From the NCBI RefSeq assembly GCF_003233845.1, contig NZ_QKRB01000055.1:124001-188000 (forward strand): a DNA stretch of 64,000 nt. The letters run 5' to 3'. The notes beneath the pieces were generated by a model, which saw only the letters and a list, made by a program, of their open reading frames with translations, was not told where the DNA came from and did no database searches. The first letter of the stretch is position 1. Every line of letters begins with the position of its first letter. Of the stretch, positions 1 to 8,059 are shown one piece after another. The stretch comes from Paenibacillus sambharensis (GTDB lineage Bacteria > Bacillota > Bacilli > Paenibacillales > Paenibacillaceae). The position numbers and the translations under genes were made by a program.

Positions 1-1443
1 GCCTTTGGCTACAACGCTTTCCAGCGCCTCCCGCACCTGCTTCGATGTCTCCTCCGAGATTACCTTCCGCACCGCTTCAGGTTCAATGGTGTCCACAACC
101 TGGCCCGTCTCCGGGTTAATCCATGCTTTGGCTACATGCGGCTTATAGAGTGTCCCGCCATTGACAGCCGCCGACACGGCGGCCACCTGCTGGATCGGGG
201 TAACCGATACGCCCTGGCCGAATGAAGTCGTCGCCAGCTCCACCGGCCCCACCCGATCGAGCTTGAACAGGATCCCGTTCTCCTCGCCCCGCAGATCGAT
301 TCCCGTCTTCGTTCCGAAGCCGAAGCCCTTGATATAGTCAAACAGCTTTTCTTTACCCAAACGCTGACCCAGTGTAACAAAACCCGGGTTGCATGAATTT
401 TCCACGACCTGCAGGAAGGTCTGGCTGCCGTGCCCGCCTCTTTTCCAGCAGCGCAGCCTCGCCCCGCCAACCTCAATAGCACCCGGGTCAAAGAACGTCT
501 CGTTGTGCAGGTCTACCTTCTTCTCTTCCAGCGCAGCAGCCAGCGTAATAATCTTGAATGTGGACCCTGGCTCGTATGTCATCCAGATCGGAAGGTTCCG
601 GTTATATACTTCGGAAGGCACCTCCCGGAATTTGTCCGGTTCATAGGTCGGCCTGCTGGCCATGCCCAATATTTCACCGCTTCCCGGATCCATCGCAATG
701 GCAATGATCTGCTTGGGCTGATGCTGCACCATGGCCTGGTCAAGCTCACGCTCCATGATCGTCTGCACCTGCTTGTCTATGGTCAGCTGCAGATTCAGAC
801 CATCCCGCGGCTTCTGGTAAGTATCCGTAGAGCCGGGCATCAAATCACCCTTGGCATCCGACAGATAGGAGATGTGGCCTGACATGCCGCTCAGACGTTT
901 GTCATAGGTAAGCTCCACACCGGTTAGGCCCTGGTTGTCGATCCCGGTAAAGCCCAGTATATGAGCCGCCAGACTGCCATAAGGATTGTATCGCTTGTTA
1001 TCTTCTGCCACAACAATGCCCGGAAGCGCAAGCTCGCGGATTTCCTGTGCTTTCTCCGTCGAGATTTTTCGGCCTCCGGGCTGAATGCGGACGATTCTCT
1101 CCTTCTTGGTGATCAACCCGTATACCGTCTCTTCCTTCAGATCAAGCACCTTGGCCAGCTTGGCAGCCGTCGTCCTCGCATCCTCCACCTGAACCGGAAT
1201 CGCCATAATGGTCGGAGAACTGATGTTGTACGCCAGACGAATGCCGTTTCTGTCGAGGATTTCTCCCCGCTTGGCTGTGAATGGAATTTCTCTGCGCCAC
1301 GAGTTCTCAGCCTTCTCCGAAAGCTCCTTGCCGATACCAAGCTGCACATACCCCAAACGAAACACCAACGCCATAAAAGCGGCTATGACGCCCAGCAGTA
1401 TAAAGAACAAGCGGCGCCTGACCGTTACCCCAGATATTTTCAT
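1..1443 (-). CDS. spoVD: Stage V sporulation protein D (SpoVD), C-terminus cut by window edge
   Basis: Class B penicillin-binding transpeptidase needed for spore cortex peptidoglycan synthesis in the B. subtilis family. 481 codons are visible and the frame is still open at base 1. The N-terminus has a short basic stretch and one membrane anchor (about residues 11-33), then a PBP dimerisation domain. The transpeptidase domain shows the serine motif EPGSTFK with the nucleophile at Ser294 and the second motif SCN; the KTG motif and any PASTA domain lie beyond the window. The ATG at 1443 follows a GGAGGAGG ribosome site. It is the last dcw gene here, 130 bases downstream of pbpB, the same order as in B. 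subtilis, which is why SpoVD is preferred over another class B PBP. Confidence 0.95.
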   Translation of the reverse strand, partial: MKISGVTVRRRLFFILLGVIAAFMALVFRLGYVQLGIGKELSEKAENSWRREIPFTAKRGEILDRNGIRLAYNISSPTIMAIPVQVEDARTTAAKLAKVLDLKEETVYGLITKKERIVRIQPGGRKISTEKAQEIRELALPGIVVAEDNKRYNPYGSLAAHILGFTGIDNQGLTGVELTYDKRLSGMSGHISYLSDAKGDLMPGSTDTYQKPRDGLNLQLTIDKQVQTIMERELDQAMVQHQPKQIIAIAMDPGSGEILGMASRPTYEPDKFREVPSEVYNRNLPIWMTYEPGSTFKIITLAAALEEKKVDLHNETFFDPGAIEVGGARLRCWKRGGHGSQTFLQVVENSCNPGFVTLGQRLGKEKLFDYIKGFGFGTKTGIDLRGEENGILFKLDRVGPVELATTSFGQGVSVTPIQQVAAVSAAVNGGTLYKPHVAKAWINPETGQVVDTIEPEAVRKVISEETSKQVREALESVVAKG

Positions 1444-1573
1444 GCTATATCCTCCTCCGAACGCCGAAATTTCCGCGAAAGCCGCTTCCATTCCAGCCTA
1501 TTCGGACGAGGTATTCATTAGAACAACCCTTGTGCGATGGGACCCTTGCCGGTATTTAATTGCCGTTCCCGGA

Positions 1574-3850
1574 TCAGCCTGACGGCGGCGGACTCTCATC
1601 CGTTGTGCCCGCTTCGCCTCCCGCCTGCGCCGCCTCACCTCCGGCAGCTCCTGCCGGCTCTGAGGTCGCAGCAGCACTTCCGGCAGGCTCCGGCTGCACA
1701 ATCGCTTCGCCGGGCGGCTCCAGTACCAGCTTAAAGACCCGCTCACCCTGCTGCTTGGCCACCATCTGAGAAGTAACAAAGCCTTCGCCCTCGGTTATAC
1801 AGCGCATTTCCAGCAGCGAGCATACCTCAAGGGCATCCCGCAGCGACAATCCCCTCACATTCGGCACCGGCAGCTTGCTCCGCTCCTCCGTGATCAGATA
1901 AATCCGCTGGAAGGAGGCCATGGCCGTACCCGGCTTCGGAACCTGCTGCAGAACTGTCGTTCCGCTTCCCACAACCTCATAGGTCATGGCGTTCGCCTTA
2001 AGCTCCGACTTGGCCTGCGACACTTTAAGCTCGGTCAAATCGGGAGCTGTCAGCACTCTGTCCTTCCGCCCAGCCGCCTCCGCCTTGATGGCATTCGACG
2101 GCGTCACGCCCATATAGCGCAGGCTCTGTTCCACAATTTCCTTGAACACTGGTGCGGCAACCGAACCACCACCAACAGAGTCACCTTCCGGTTCATCTGC
2201 TACGACATAAACCACAATCTGCGGGTTCTCAACCGGCGCATAGCCGATGAAGGAGACGATATATTTGTCATCTGCATAACCGCTCTTATTCGAGCTCGTT
2301 ACCTTCTGGGCCGTACCGGTCTTGCCTGCGACGCGATAACCCTCAATATATGCGTTCTTGCCCGTGCCAATCTCCTGGTCGGAGACGACCTGCTCCAGGT
2401 ACTCGCCTACCTTGCGGGCAGTATCCTCTGTTATTACCTCGCGGACCACCTTAGGCTGTGTGACCTGTTTCTTCTTCGTTACCGGGTCCTCGATTTCTTT
2501 GATAATATGCGGCTGCATCAGCTTACCGCCGTTCGCTATGGCTGCAATCGCGGCGACCTGCTGAATCGGGGTCACTTGAACCGTACCTTGCCCGTAGGTC
2601 AGCGTCGCCTTCTCACTCTCATACCGGTATTTCACCATGCCGGTGCTCTCTCCGCCGATCTCCAGCCCTGTCTTAGCCCCGAAGCCGAATGCTGTAATAT
2701 ATTTCATCAGCGTCTCGGTCGACATTTTGTTGTAACCCAGCTCAATGAAAGCTACGTTACTTGACCGCTTCAGCCCTTCCAGGAACGTAATGGTTCCCCA
2801 GCCGCCGCGCTGATGGTCGTTGATCGTTCTTCCCCCGATATAGCGGCTGCCAGACTTATAAGTCTCATCCGGATTAAAAACCCCTTCCTCTACGGCCGCT
2901 GCCAGCGTAACCGTCTTGAAGGTAGAGCCCGGTTCCAGCAGGGCACGAACGGCATAGTTATAATCCGCCCCTGGCTTCATCGTCCAATATTCATTCGGGT
3001 TATAATTCGGATAATTGGCCATGCCGAGAATTTCCATCGTATTCGGATCTGCTGCAATCGCGGTTATGCTCTTCGGCTTATACTTGTCGTACGCTTCCTT
3101 AATAGCCTTCTCCACATAATATTGGATCTCTCTATCGATGGTCAGGGCCACATTGCTGCCGTCCTGTGCCGGAACATACTCGACTTCGCCATTGGACAGC
3201 TGGACCTGACGCCCGTCCCGTTCATATACGAGCTTGCCGTCCGTGCCTGCGAGCTCCTCATTCAGCGACAGCTCCATGCCCGTTACCGCTTCGCCTTCCT
3301 TATTGACATAACCAAGCAAATGGGAGGCTCTCCGGTCATTCGGATAGTAGCGCTTCTGCTCCTCAATCAGGTAGATGCCAACGTCCTTCTCATCCGTCAG
3401 CTTCTGCAGCTCCTCGCGGAATGCAACGATCTTCTCTTCCATCTCCTTGTCGAGCTTCTTGCCTTCTCTGCCAAGCTCTCGGTGACGATAGTACTTCCCG
3501 TCTTCGTCCTTCTTCGTGACGGCATCCCGCAGCTCGCTTTGCTCTTTGCCCAGCAGCGTATGGAGCCCGCTCACCACCTGGTCGGCAATGCCAAGCTTGT
3601 TAATAATCTCGGGATTGACGGCTACCGTGTACCCTGCTACATCCATAGCCAGCACATTCCCGTTGCGGTCCGTAATAGTTCCGCGGGTGGCCGGTATTTT
3701 CTGAAAGGCGGCCCAGGAATCCTTCGCCCTCTCGTACCACAGGTCAGCGTTAACCACTTGAACAAAATAGACACGGCCGAGCAGAATAACAAAAAGGAGG
3801 GTCATGATCCCCCCTATAAGAAGCGTGCGAAGCTTTATTCGTTTCGTCAT
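1574..3850 (-). CDS. pbpB: Penicillin-binding protein 2B, division transpeptidase
   Basis: Septal peptidoglycan transpeptidase that works with FtsW, FtsL and DivIB. 758 residues from the ATG at 3850, which has AGGTGG five bases upstream; a GTG at 3859 abutting the ftsL stop is possible but less well placed. Order: one N-terminal membrane helix (about 6-28), PBP dimerisation domain, transpeptidase domain with GSTFK (Ser309), SSN and KTGTAQK, then two PASTA repeats in the last 150 residues (starting near TAPDLTELKV and PVPNVRGLSL) and a Pro/Ala/Gly-rich tail. The tail is low-complexity and probably disordered. The gene lies directly between ftsL and spoVD. Confidence 0.96.
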   Translation of the reverse strand: MTKRIKLRTLLIGGIMTLLFVILLGRVYFVQVVNADLWYERAKDSWAAFQKIPATRGTITDRNGNVLAMDVAGYTVAVNPEIINKLGIADQVVSGLHTLLGKEQSELRDAVTKKDEDGKYYRHRELGREGKKLDKEMEEKIVAFREELQKLTDEKDVGIYLIEEQKRYYPNDRRASHLLGYVNKEGEAVTGMELSLNEELAGTDGKLVYERDGRQVQLSNGEVEYVPAQDGSNVALTIDREIQYYVEKAIKEAYDKYKPKSITAIAADPNTMEILGMANYPNYNPNEYWTMKPGADYNYAVRALLEPGSTFKTVTLAAAVEEGVFNPDETYKSGSRYIGGRTINDHQRGGWGTITFLEGLKRSSNVAFIELGYNKMSTETLMKYITAFGFGAKTGLEIGGESTGMVKYRYESEKATLTYGQGTVQVTPIQQVAAIAAIANGGKLMQPHIIKEIEDPVTKKKQVTQPKVVREVITEDTARKVGEYLEQVVSDQEIGTGKNAYIEGYRVAGKTGTAQKVTSSNKSGYADDKYIVSFIGYAPVENPQIVVYVVADEPEGDSVGGGSVAAPVFKEIVEQSLRYMGVTPSNAIKAEAAGRKDRVLTAPDLTELKVSQAKSELKANAMTYEVVGSGTTVLQQVPKPGTAMASFQRIYLITEERSKLPVPNVRGLSLRDALEVCSLLEMRCITEGEGFVTSQMVAKQQGERVFKLVLEPPGEAIVQPEPAGSAAATSEPAGAAGGEAAQAGGEAGTTDESPPPSG

Positions 3851-3859
3851 CCCAGCCAC

Positions 3860-4261
3860 CTACTCCCGCATGGCCGTCTGGCTGTTCCGATCGCCGATTT
3901 CGACTGCAATGACCGGTTCCTCGGATTTCACCATCCCGGACTGCTTCGCTTTTTCGATAATCGTACCCGGATCACTCAAGGTTTCAACCTGCTTCTGCAG
4001 CTCACGGATTTCCAGCATCAGCGCACTTTGATCCCTCGTAAGCTCCTTGATTTCAACATTCAGCTGATAGATTTGCGCATAACGGAAAATGATAACCCCT
4101 GCCACCACTACACACATGAAGATGGTGAACAGGTAGAGCAGCTTCTCCTGCACCGGCAGTGTCTTCTTGCGGACCACGACTCGCTTGCGCTCTTGGACGG
4201 ACGGGCGGTGCTCAGGCTGCTTCTTCGGCTGCATAGCCAGGTTACCGTGCATGTAAGCCAT
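3860..4261 (-). CDS. ftsL: Cell division protein FtsL
   Basis: Small bitopic divisome protein, 133 residues. A basic, Pro/Gln-rich cytoplasmic N-terminus (1-40) is followed by one membrane helix (about 41-60) and an extracytoplasmic coiled coil (about 61-110), the standard FtsL build. Sequence conservation in FtsL is low, so the call rests on topology plus position between rsmH and pbpB. The ATG at 4261 has AAGGGGG about 12 bases upstream. Its stop codon touches the start region of pbpB, suggesting coupled translation. Confidence 0.92.
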   Translation of the reverse strand: MAYMHGNLAMQPKKQPEHRPSVQERKRVVVRKKTLPVQEKLLYLFTIFMCVVVAGVIIFRYAQIYQLNVEIKELTRDQSALMLEIRELQKQVETLSDPGTIIEKAKQSGMVKSEEPVIAVEIGDRNSQTAMRE

Positions 4262-4319
4262 AAAATTAGTTTGCCCCCTTCAAAAATATTAGGTCATAAA
4301 TAAGTAATGCTATTAAATA

Positions 4320-4340
4320 ATCATCCGTTGTCGGATGAAA
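4320..4340 (-). terminator. Small hairpin between rsmH and ftsL (weak terminator or attenuator)
   Basis: Perfect 7-bp stem TCATCCG/CGGATGA with a 4-base loop at 4321-4338. On the minus strand it is followed by the AT-rich run ATTATTTAATA. It could partly terminate mraZ-rsmH transcription or protect the 3' end of a processed mRNA. The stem is short and the U-tract interrupted, so read-through into ftsL is expected. Confidence 0.35.
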
Positions 4341-4396
4341 ATGGCGACAGATACAGGCAGACGGGAGCTGTCACCTTTGCTCCCCTGCCTTCGCTT

Positions 4397-5347
4397 CTAC
4401 AGCTTCTCGGCAATACGCAGCTTGGCGGATCTTGCCCGCGGATTACTCTCGAGCTCCTCTGGCCCCGGTACAATCGGCTTGCGGTTGACCAGCTTGAGCT
4501 GACCGTTGCTGCCGCATACGCAGAGCGGGAAATCCGGCGGACAGGTGCATTTTTCTACAAATTTCGCAAAAATCTGCTTGCAGATCCGGTCCTCAAGAGA
4601 ATGAAAGGTGATGACAGATGCACGCCCGCCCGGCTTCAAACATCTTACAGCCTGCAGCAGCGCTTCCTCTTCAGACTTGAGCTCGTCATTGACAGCAATT
4701 CGCAGCGCCTGGAACGAACGCTTGGCGGGATGTCCGCCTGTTCGTCTGGCAGCGGCCGGGATACCGGCTTTAACCAGCTCAGCGAGCTGTCCCGTTGTCT
4801 CGATTGGCCCTTCTTCACGGGCTTTCACGATCTTCTTGGCAATATTCCGGGCAAAACGCTCCTCACCGTACCAGTCCAGGATTTTGGAGATTTCACGTTC
4901 TTCCCACTCGTTAACAATCTCTCTGGCTGTAAGTGTCTCCGACTGATCCATCCGCATATCAAGCGGCGCGTCATGGTTATAGCTGAAGCCCCGCTCGGCT
5001 TCATCAAGCTGTGGACTCGATACACCCAAATCGAACAAAATGCCATCCACCTGCGGCACGCCATCCTGCATCGGCACGCCTGTTTCCTTCAAAGCCGCTT
5101 CCAAATACCTGAAATTGCTCTTGACCAGTGTTACCTTATGTATGTAAGGCGCCAGCCGCTGCTTCGCATTCTCATGAGCTGAGTCGTCCTGATCGAACGC
5201 GATGAGGCGTCCGCCGTCTCCCAGCTTGGACGCGATCAGCTCGCTGTGCCCTGCACCGCCAAGCGTACAATCCACATAGATGCCGCCCGGCTTAACAGAC
5301 AGGCCCTCCACTGCTTCTTCCTTAAGCACCGTAACATGTTCAAACAT
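4397..5347 (-). CDS. rsmH: 16S rRNA (cytosine(1402)-N(4))-methyltransferase RsmH (MraW)
   Basis: S-adenosylmethionine-dependent enzyme that N4-methylates C1402 of 16S rRNA in the decoding centre. 316 residues, normal family length. The SAM-binding motif around CTLGGAGHS (27-35), the FDLGVSSPQ segment and the C-terminal FHSLEDRI segment are characteristic of RsmH. Lies 50 bases downstream of mraZ and is the second gene of the dcw cluster, presumably cotranscribed with it. Confidence 0.97.
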   Translation of the reverse strand: MFEHVTVLKEEAVEGLSVKPGGIYVDCTLGGAGHSELIASKLGDGGRLIAFDQDDSAHENAKQRLAPYIHKVTLVKSNFRYLEAALKETGVPMQDGVPQVDGILFDLGVSSPQLDEAERGFSYNHDAPLDMRMDQSETLTAREIVNEWEEREISKILDWYGEERFARNIAKKIVKAREEGPIETTGQLAELVKAGIPAAARRTGGHPAKRSFQALRIAVNDELKSEEEALLQAVRCLKPGGRASVITFHSLEDRICKQIFAKFVEKCTCPPDFPLCVCGSNGQLKLVNRKPIVPGPEELESNPRARSAKLRIAEKL

Positions 5348-5397
5348 CGGAATCTTAGCCCTCCCGGCTTTATAGTGTTCCGAATCGGGGCCTTCTG

Positions 5398-5835
5398 TCA
5401 GAAGTTGAAGTCCATATCAACCAGCTTCTCGGCGATTTCATTAAAGGTTTCCTCCGATTGCTGGTAGTAACCTTCCCAGATCGCCTTGCTCCATACCTCC
5501 ACCCGATTGGACACGCCGATTACAACGCAATCCTTATCGAGCTTGGCATATTCACACAAATGATTCGGTAAATTTACCCTTCCCTGTTTGTCGAGCTCGC
5601 ATTCGGTCGCTCCTGAGAAGAAGAACCGCGAGAACGCCCGCGCATCCGACTTCATCAGCGGCAGCGACTTCAGCTTCTGCTCCAGCACACTCCACTCACT
5701 CATCGGATAAACGAATAAACAGTTATCGAGTCCACGGGTGACGATAAACTGGGCGCCGAGGTTTTCGCGGAACTTCGCGGGAATGGTCAGCCGGCCTTTA
5801 TCATCAATGTTATGCTGAAATTCTCCCATAAACAT
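5398..5835 (-). CDS. mraZ: Transcriptional regulator MraZ
   Basis: DNA-binding protein with two AbrB-like (SpoVT/MazE fold) half-domains, which in studied bacteria represses the dcw promoter. 145 residues from the ATG at 5835 (MFMGEFQHN), preceded at about 10 bases by AAGGGG; a longer reading to 5862 adds nine residues not typical of the family. The two repeats are visible as [13 protein letters not shown] near the N-terminus and DKQGRVNLP in the second half. First gene of the dcw operon; a row of GTGG boxes directly upstream fits autoregulation. Confidence 0.96.
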   Translation of the reverse strand: MFMGEFQHNIDDKGRLTIPAKFRENLGAQFIVTRGLDNCLFVYPMSEWSVLEQKLKSLPLMKSDARAFSRFFFSGATECELDKQGRVNLPNHLCEYAKLDKDCVVIGVSNRVEVWSKAIWEGYYQQSEETFNEIAEKLVDMDFNF

Positions 5836-5856
5836 CCGGCCGCTCCACCCCTTCCC

Positions 5857-5889
5857 CCACAATCACCACTTTGCCCCACTTTTCTCCAC
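5857..5889 (-). promoter_or_regulatory. Putative MraZ-binding repeats upstream of mraZ
   Basis: On the minus strand GTGG tetramers begin at 5889, 5879, 5869 and 5860, i.e. spaced 10, 10 and 9 bases, with a fifth at 5848. Two of them sit in the context AAAGTGG. Known MraZ operators are direct TGGG repeats with 5-base spacers in E. coli and AAAGTG boxes in mycoplasmas, so both pattern and place fit. Assignment is inference from family knowledge. Confidence 0.65.
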
Positions 5890-5916
5890 TCCGGATGAAA
5901 TATTCGCCACCTAAAA

Positions 5917-5948
5917 TAAAAATCCTGCTCCGAGAGCAGGATTTTTTT
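5917..5948 (-). terminator. Intrinsic terminator of the DUF3243 gene
   Basis: Stem AATCCTGCTC/GAGCAGGATT with a tight loop and T-runs on both sides; the 7-T run on the plus side and a TTTTTATTTTA run on the minus side make it potentially bidirectional. It ends the minus-strand gene at 5983-6330 and insulates the mraZ promoter region. Confidence 0.85.
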
Positions 5949-5982
5949 GAATTATTTTATGAGGTTAAAAATCTCTCATCAT

Positions 5983-6330
5983 TTAGGACTTCGCTTGGTC
6001 AGCCAGACGGACCAGCATATGCGCGAGCATATGGCGCTGTTCCTTGTCGCCTACCTTCCACAGCTCTTGCAGCAGCTTCTCCTCACGGTTACGCGGCTCC
6101 TCATTGGCTGCCAGGTAATCCGCTACCTTCTCCGCTGTCTTCGCCAGCTGCTCCTCGCCAAGGCCCAGCTTCTGTCCCAGCTGAACACGCTTGCCGAGAT
6201 AATTGATAAACGTATCGAAATTGCTGAGTATCTCATCCTTCTGTTCCGGCTTGATCTTCGCGATGGCCTCATCTACGTTATTCGTTTGAACACTGCCGTC
6301 TTTTTCCATTACATGGTTACGTTCGTTCAT
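5983..6330 (-). CDS. DUF3243 family protein (YmfJ-like)
   Basis: Small acidic, helix-rich cytoplasmic protein, 115 residues, resembling the Bacillales DUF3243/YmfJ family of unknown role. The start is the ATG at 6330 (MNERNHVMEKDG), with a strong AAGGAGG eight bases upstream; the frame runs open further upstream but without a ribosome site. Conserved-looking core: ILSNFDTFINYLGKRV and LLQELWKVGD. No catalytic motif or membrane segment. It stands alone between two terminators. Confidence 0.7.
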   Translation of the reverse strand: MNERNHVMEKDGSVQTNNVDEAIAKIKPEQKDEILSNFDTFINYLGKRVQLGQKLGLGEEQLAKTAEKVADYLAANEEPRNREEKLLQELWKVGDKEQRHMLAHMLVRLADQAKS

Positions 6331-6576
6331 CTGTAACGCCTCCTTGTAGTGTAAGATCTGCACATTATTAAATAACCTTTGGAAGTGAAAGGTAACCATA
6401 ATGAGAGTTTCCTCACGGAGCCGCACTTGACACATTTTTATATAAAAAAAAGAGGCTGACTCAAATGGTAGCAAACATGGTGTGGACTTTTTCTTGCAGC
6501 TTCATCTTGTGGCCCCATACTGTACTCACTCATTCAAAAGCCCATATCGGTGTGCCGTGGCCGATCAAAGTTAACA
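6331..6576. other. Intergenic region between the DUF3243 gene and the ahcY terminator
   Basis: No supported gene. It contains the 5' region of the DUF3243 gene and an A-run followed by GAGGCTGACTCAAA at about 6450-6468, which loosely resembles the terminal repeat of some insertion sequences. No partner repeat or transposase remnant was found. A 106-codon plus-strand frame starting at 6465 crosses the ahcY terminator and the ahcY 3' end and is not considered real. Confidence 0.5.
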
Positions 6577-6617
6577 GTAAAAAAGGCGCCGCTGGATCTC
6601 GCTCCCAGCGGCGCCTT
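6577..6617 (-). terminator. Intrinsic terminator of ahcY
   Basis: GC-rich 11-bp stem GGCGCCGCTGG (6585-6595) / CCAGCGGCGCC (6605-6615) with a 9-base loop, followed on the minus strand by six T. Strong rho-independent terminator downstream of ahcY. Confidence 0.9.
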
Positions 6618-6702
6618 CTGCCTATTTTCCACGATGCACCAGTATCATCTTCGATGATTTATGGGCACCTCTTCTCCCTGTTATTAATTCACAAGGCTTG
6701 CC

Positions 6703-7965
6703 TCAGTGTTCCTGCCAGCTGTCGAGATACTGCTTCTGCTCCTCGGAGAGCCGGTCAATATCCGTGCCAAGCGAAGCCAGCTTGATCCGTGCCACCTGCT
6801 CATCCAGCTCGTAAGGAACATTCACGACCTGGTTGCCGATCTTCTGATAGCAGTCATTAACATACTTCAGAGACATCGCCTGGAGGGCAAACGTCATGTC
6901 CATGATTTCTGCCGGATGCCCGTCTCCTGCAGCCAGGTTTACGAGACGGCCCTCAGCAAGCAGATAAATGCTTCTGCCGTCCTTGAGCTTGTACTCTTCA
7001 ATGTTGCGGCGAACCGTGCGGATGCTTGTCGACATCGCCTCAAGCTCCGGCTTGTTCACTTCGACATCGAAGTGGCCTGCGTTCGACAGGATTGCACCAT
7101 TCTTCATCACTTCGTAATGCTCGCCGCGGATAACATCCCGGTTGCCTGTTACGGTTACAAAATAGTCGCCCTGCTTGGCGGCCTCGATCATCGGCATGAC
7201 GGCAAACCCGTCCATGTAGGCTTCAACCGCTTTGATGGCATCGATTTCGGTAACAATAACGTTGGCGCCGAGCCCCTTTGCACGCATCGCTACGCCCTTG
7301 CCGCACCAGCCATAGCCGACGACGACAACCGTCTTGCCCGCGACAACCAGGTTGGTCGTCCGGTTAATGCCGTCCCACACCGATTGACCGGTACCGTACC
7401 TGTTATCGAACAAATATTTGCAGAATGCATCGTTAACAGCGACCATCGGGAATTTCAGCGAGCCTTCCTTCTCCATCGCCTTCAGGCGCAGAATGCCTGT
7501 AGTCGTCTCTTCCGCACCCCCCCGGACACCTGCAAGCAGATCCGTCCGCTCCGAATGCAGAATAGTGACGAGGTCACCACCGTCGTCAATAATAAGGTCC
7601 GGCTTCGTCTCCAAAGTCCGCACCATCAGCTCCTTGTATTCCTTCGGATCAGGATTGTACTTGGCAAACACCGTAATGCCATCTTCTACAAGCGCTGCAC
7701 ACACATCATCCTGCGTGGAGAGCGGGTTGCTGCCCGTAATCGCCACTTCCGCTCCGCCTGCCTTGACTACCTTAGCCAGATAGGCAGTCTTCGCTTCCAG
7801 ATGAAGCGAGATTGCAACGCGGAGCCCCTTGAACGGCTGCTCCTTCTCAAACTGCTCGCGGATCTTGTTTAATACCGGCATATGGGCCTGTACCCAATCA
7901 ATCTTCAGATGCCCTTCGCGGGCCAGTCCCATATCTGTCACAATACTGTTGTTCACTGCACTCAT
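6703..7965 (-). CDS. ahcY: Adenosylhomocysteinase (S-adenosylhomocysteine hydrolase)
   Basis: NAD-dependent cytosolic enzyme that splits S-adenosylhomocysteine into homocysteine and adenosine, relieving product inhibition of methyltransferases. 420 residues, close to the shorter bacterial forms. Visible marks: [14 protein letters not shown] near the N-terminus, the substrate-site Asp/Glu/Lys/Asp region ([20 protein letters not shown]), and the NAD-binding loop [14 protein letters not shown] at 7965 with GGGAGG upstream. Many Bacillales recycle SAH through Pfs/LuxS instead, so its presence and its place between mraZ and bshC are noteworthy. No SAM or SAH riboswitch is recognisable in the 84-base leader. 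Confidence 0.96.
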   Translation of the reverse strand: MSAVNNSIVTDMGLAREGHLKIDWVQAHMPVLNKIREQFEKEQPFKGLRVAISLHLEAKTAYLAKVVKAGGAEVAITGSNPLSTQDDVCAALVEDGITVFAKYNPDPKEYKELMVRTLETKPDLIIDDGGDLVTILHSERTDLLAGVRGGAEETTTGILRLKAMEKEGSLKFPMVAVNDAFCKYLFDNRYGTGQSVWDGINRTTNLVVAGKTVVVVGYGWCGKGVAMRAKGLGANVIVTEIDAIKAVEAYMDGFAVMPMIEAAKQGDYFVTVTGNRDVIRGEHYEVMKNGAILSNAGHFDVEVNKPELEAMSTSIRTVRRNIEEYKLKDGRSIYLLAEGRLVNLAAGDGHPAEIMDMTFALQAMSLKYVNDCYQKIGNQVVNVPYELDEQVARIKLASLGTDIDRLSEEQKQYLDSWQEH

Positions 7966-8045
7966 TTATCTGATCCTCCCTGATTAGCTGCCGTTACCGG
8001 CGCCCATGTGCTTGTTATCCTATCCACCTGCTGAGATAAATAATA

Positions 8046-8059
8046 CCGGCTATAGCCGG
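8046..8059 (-). repeat. Perfect 14-bp palindrome over the bshC stop codon
   Basis: CCGGCTATAGCCGG is its own reverse complement; the TAG inside it is the bshC stop. As RNA it can fold to a 5-bp GC stem with a TATA loop followed by TATTATTTAT, so it may be a weak terminator separating bshC from ahcY. Confidence 0.45.

Noticed and set aside
1444-1573. SigE promoter before spoVD
   Set aside because: I looked for the -35/-10 pair in the 130-base gap; only weak partial matches with wrong spacing were found.
2813-4303. 496-codon plus-strand frame opposite pbpB and ftsL
   Set aside because: It is a shadow of the real minus-strand genes: no ribosome site, composition mirrors the antisense of well-recognised PBP sequence, and no family resemblance.
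6465-6785. 106-codon plus-strand frame
   Set aside because: It crosses the ahcY terminator and overlaps the ahcY 3' end; no ribosome site and no recognisable protein.
7966-8049. SAM or SAH riboswitch before ahcY
   Set aside because: The 84-base leader lacks the conserved helices and any terminator of these riboswitches; only an ordinary ribosome site is seen.
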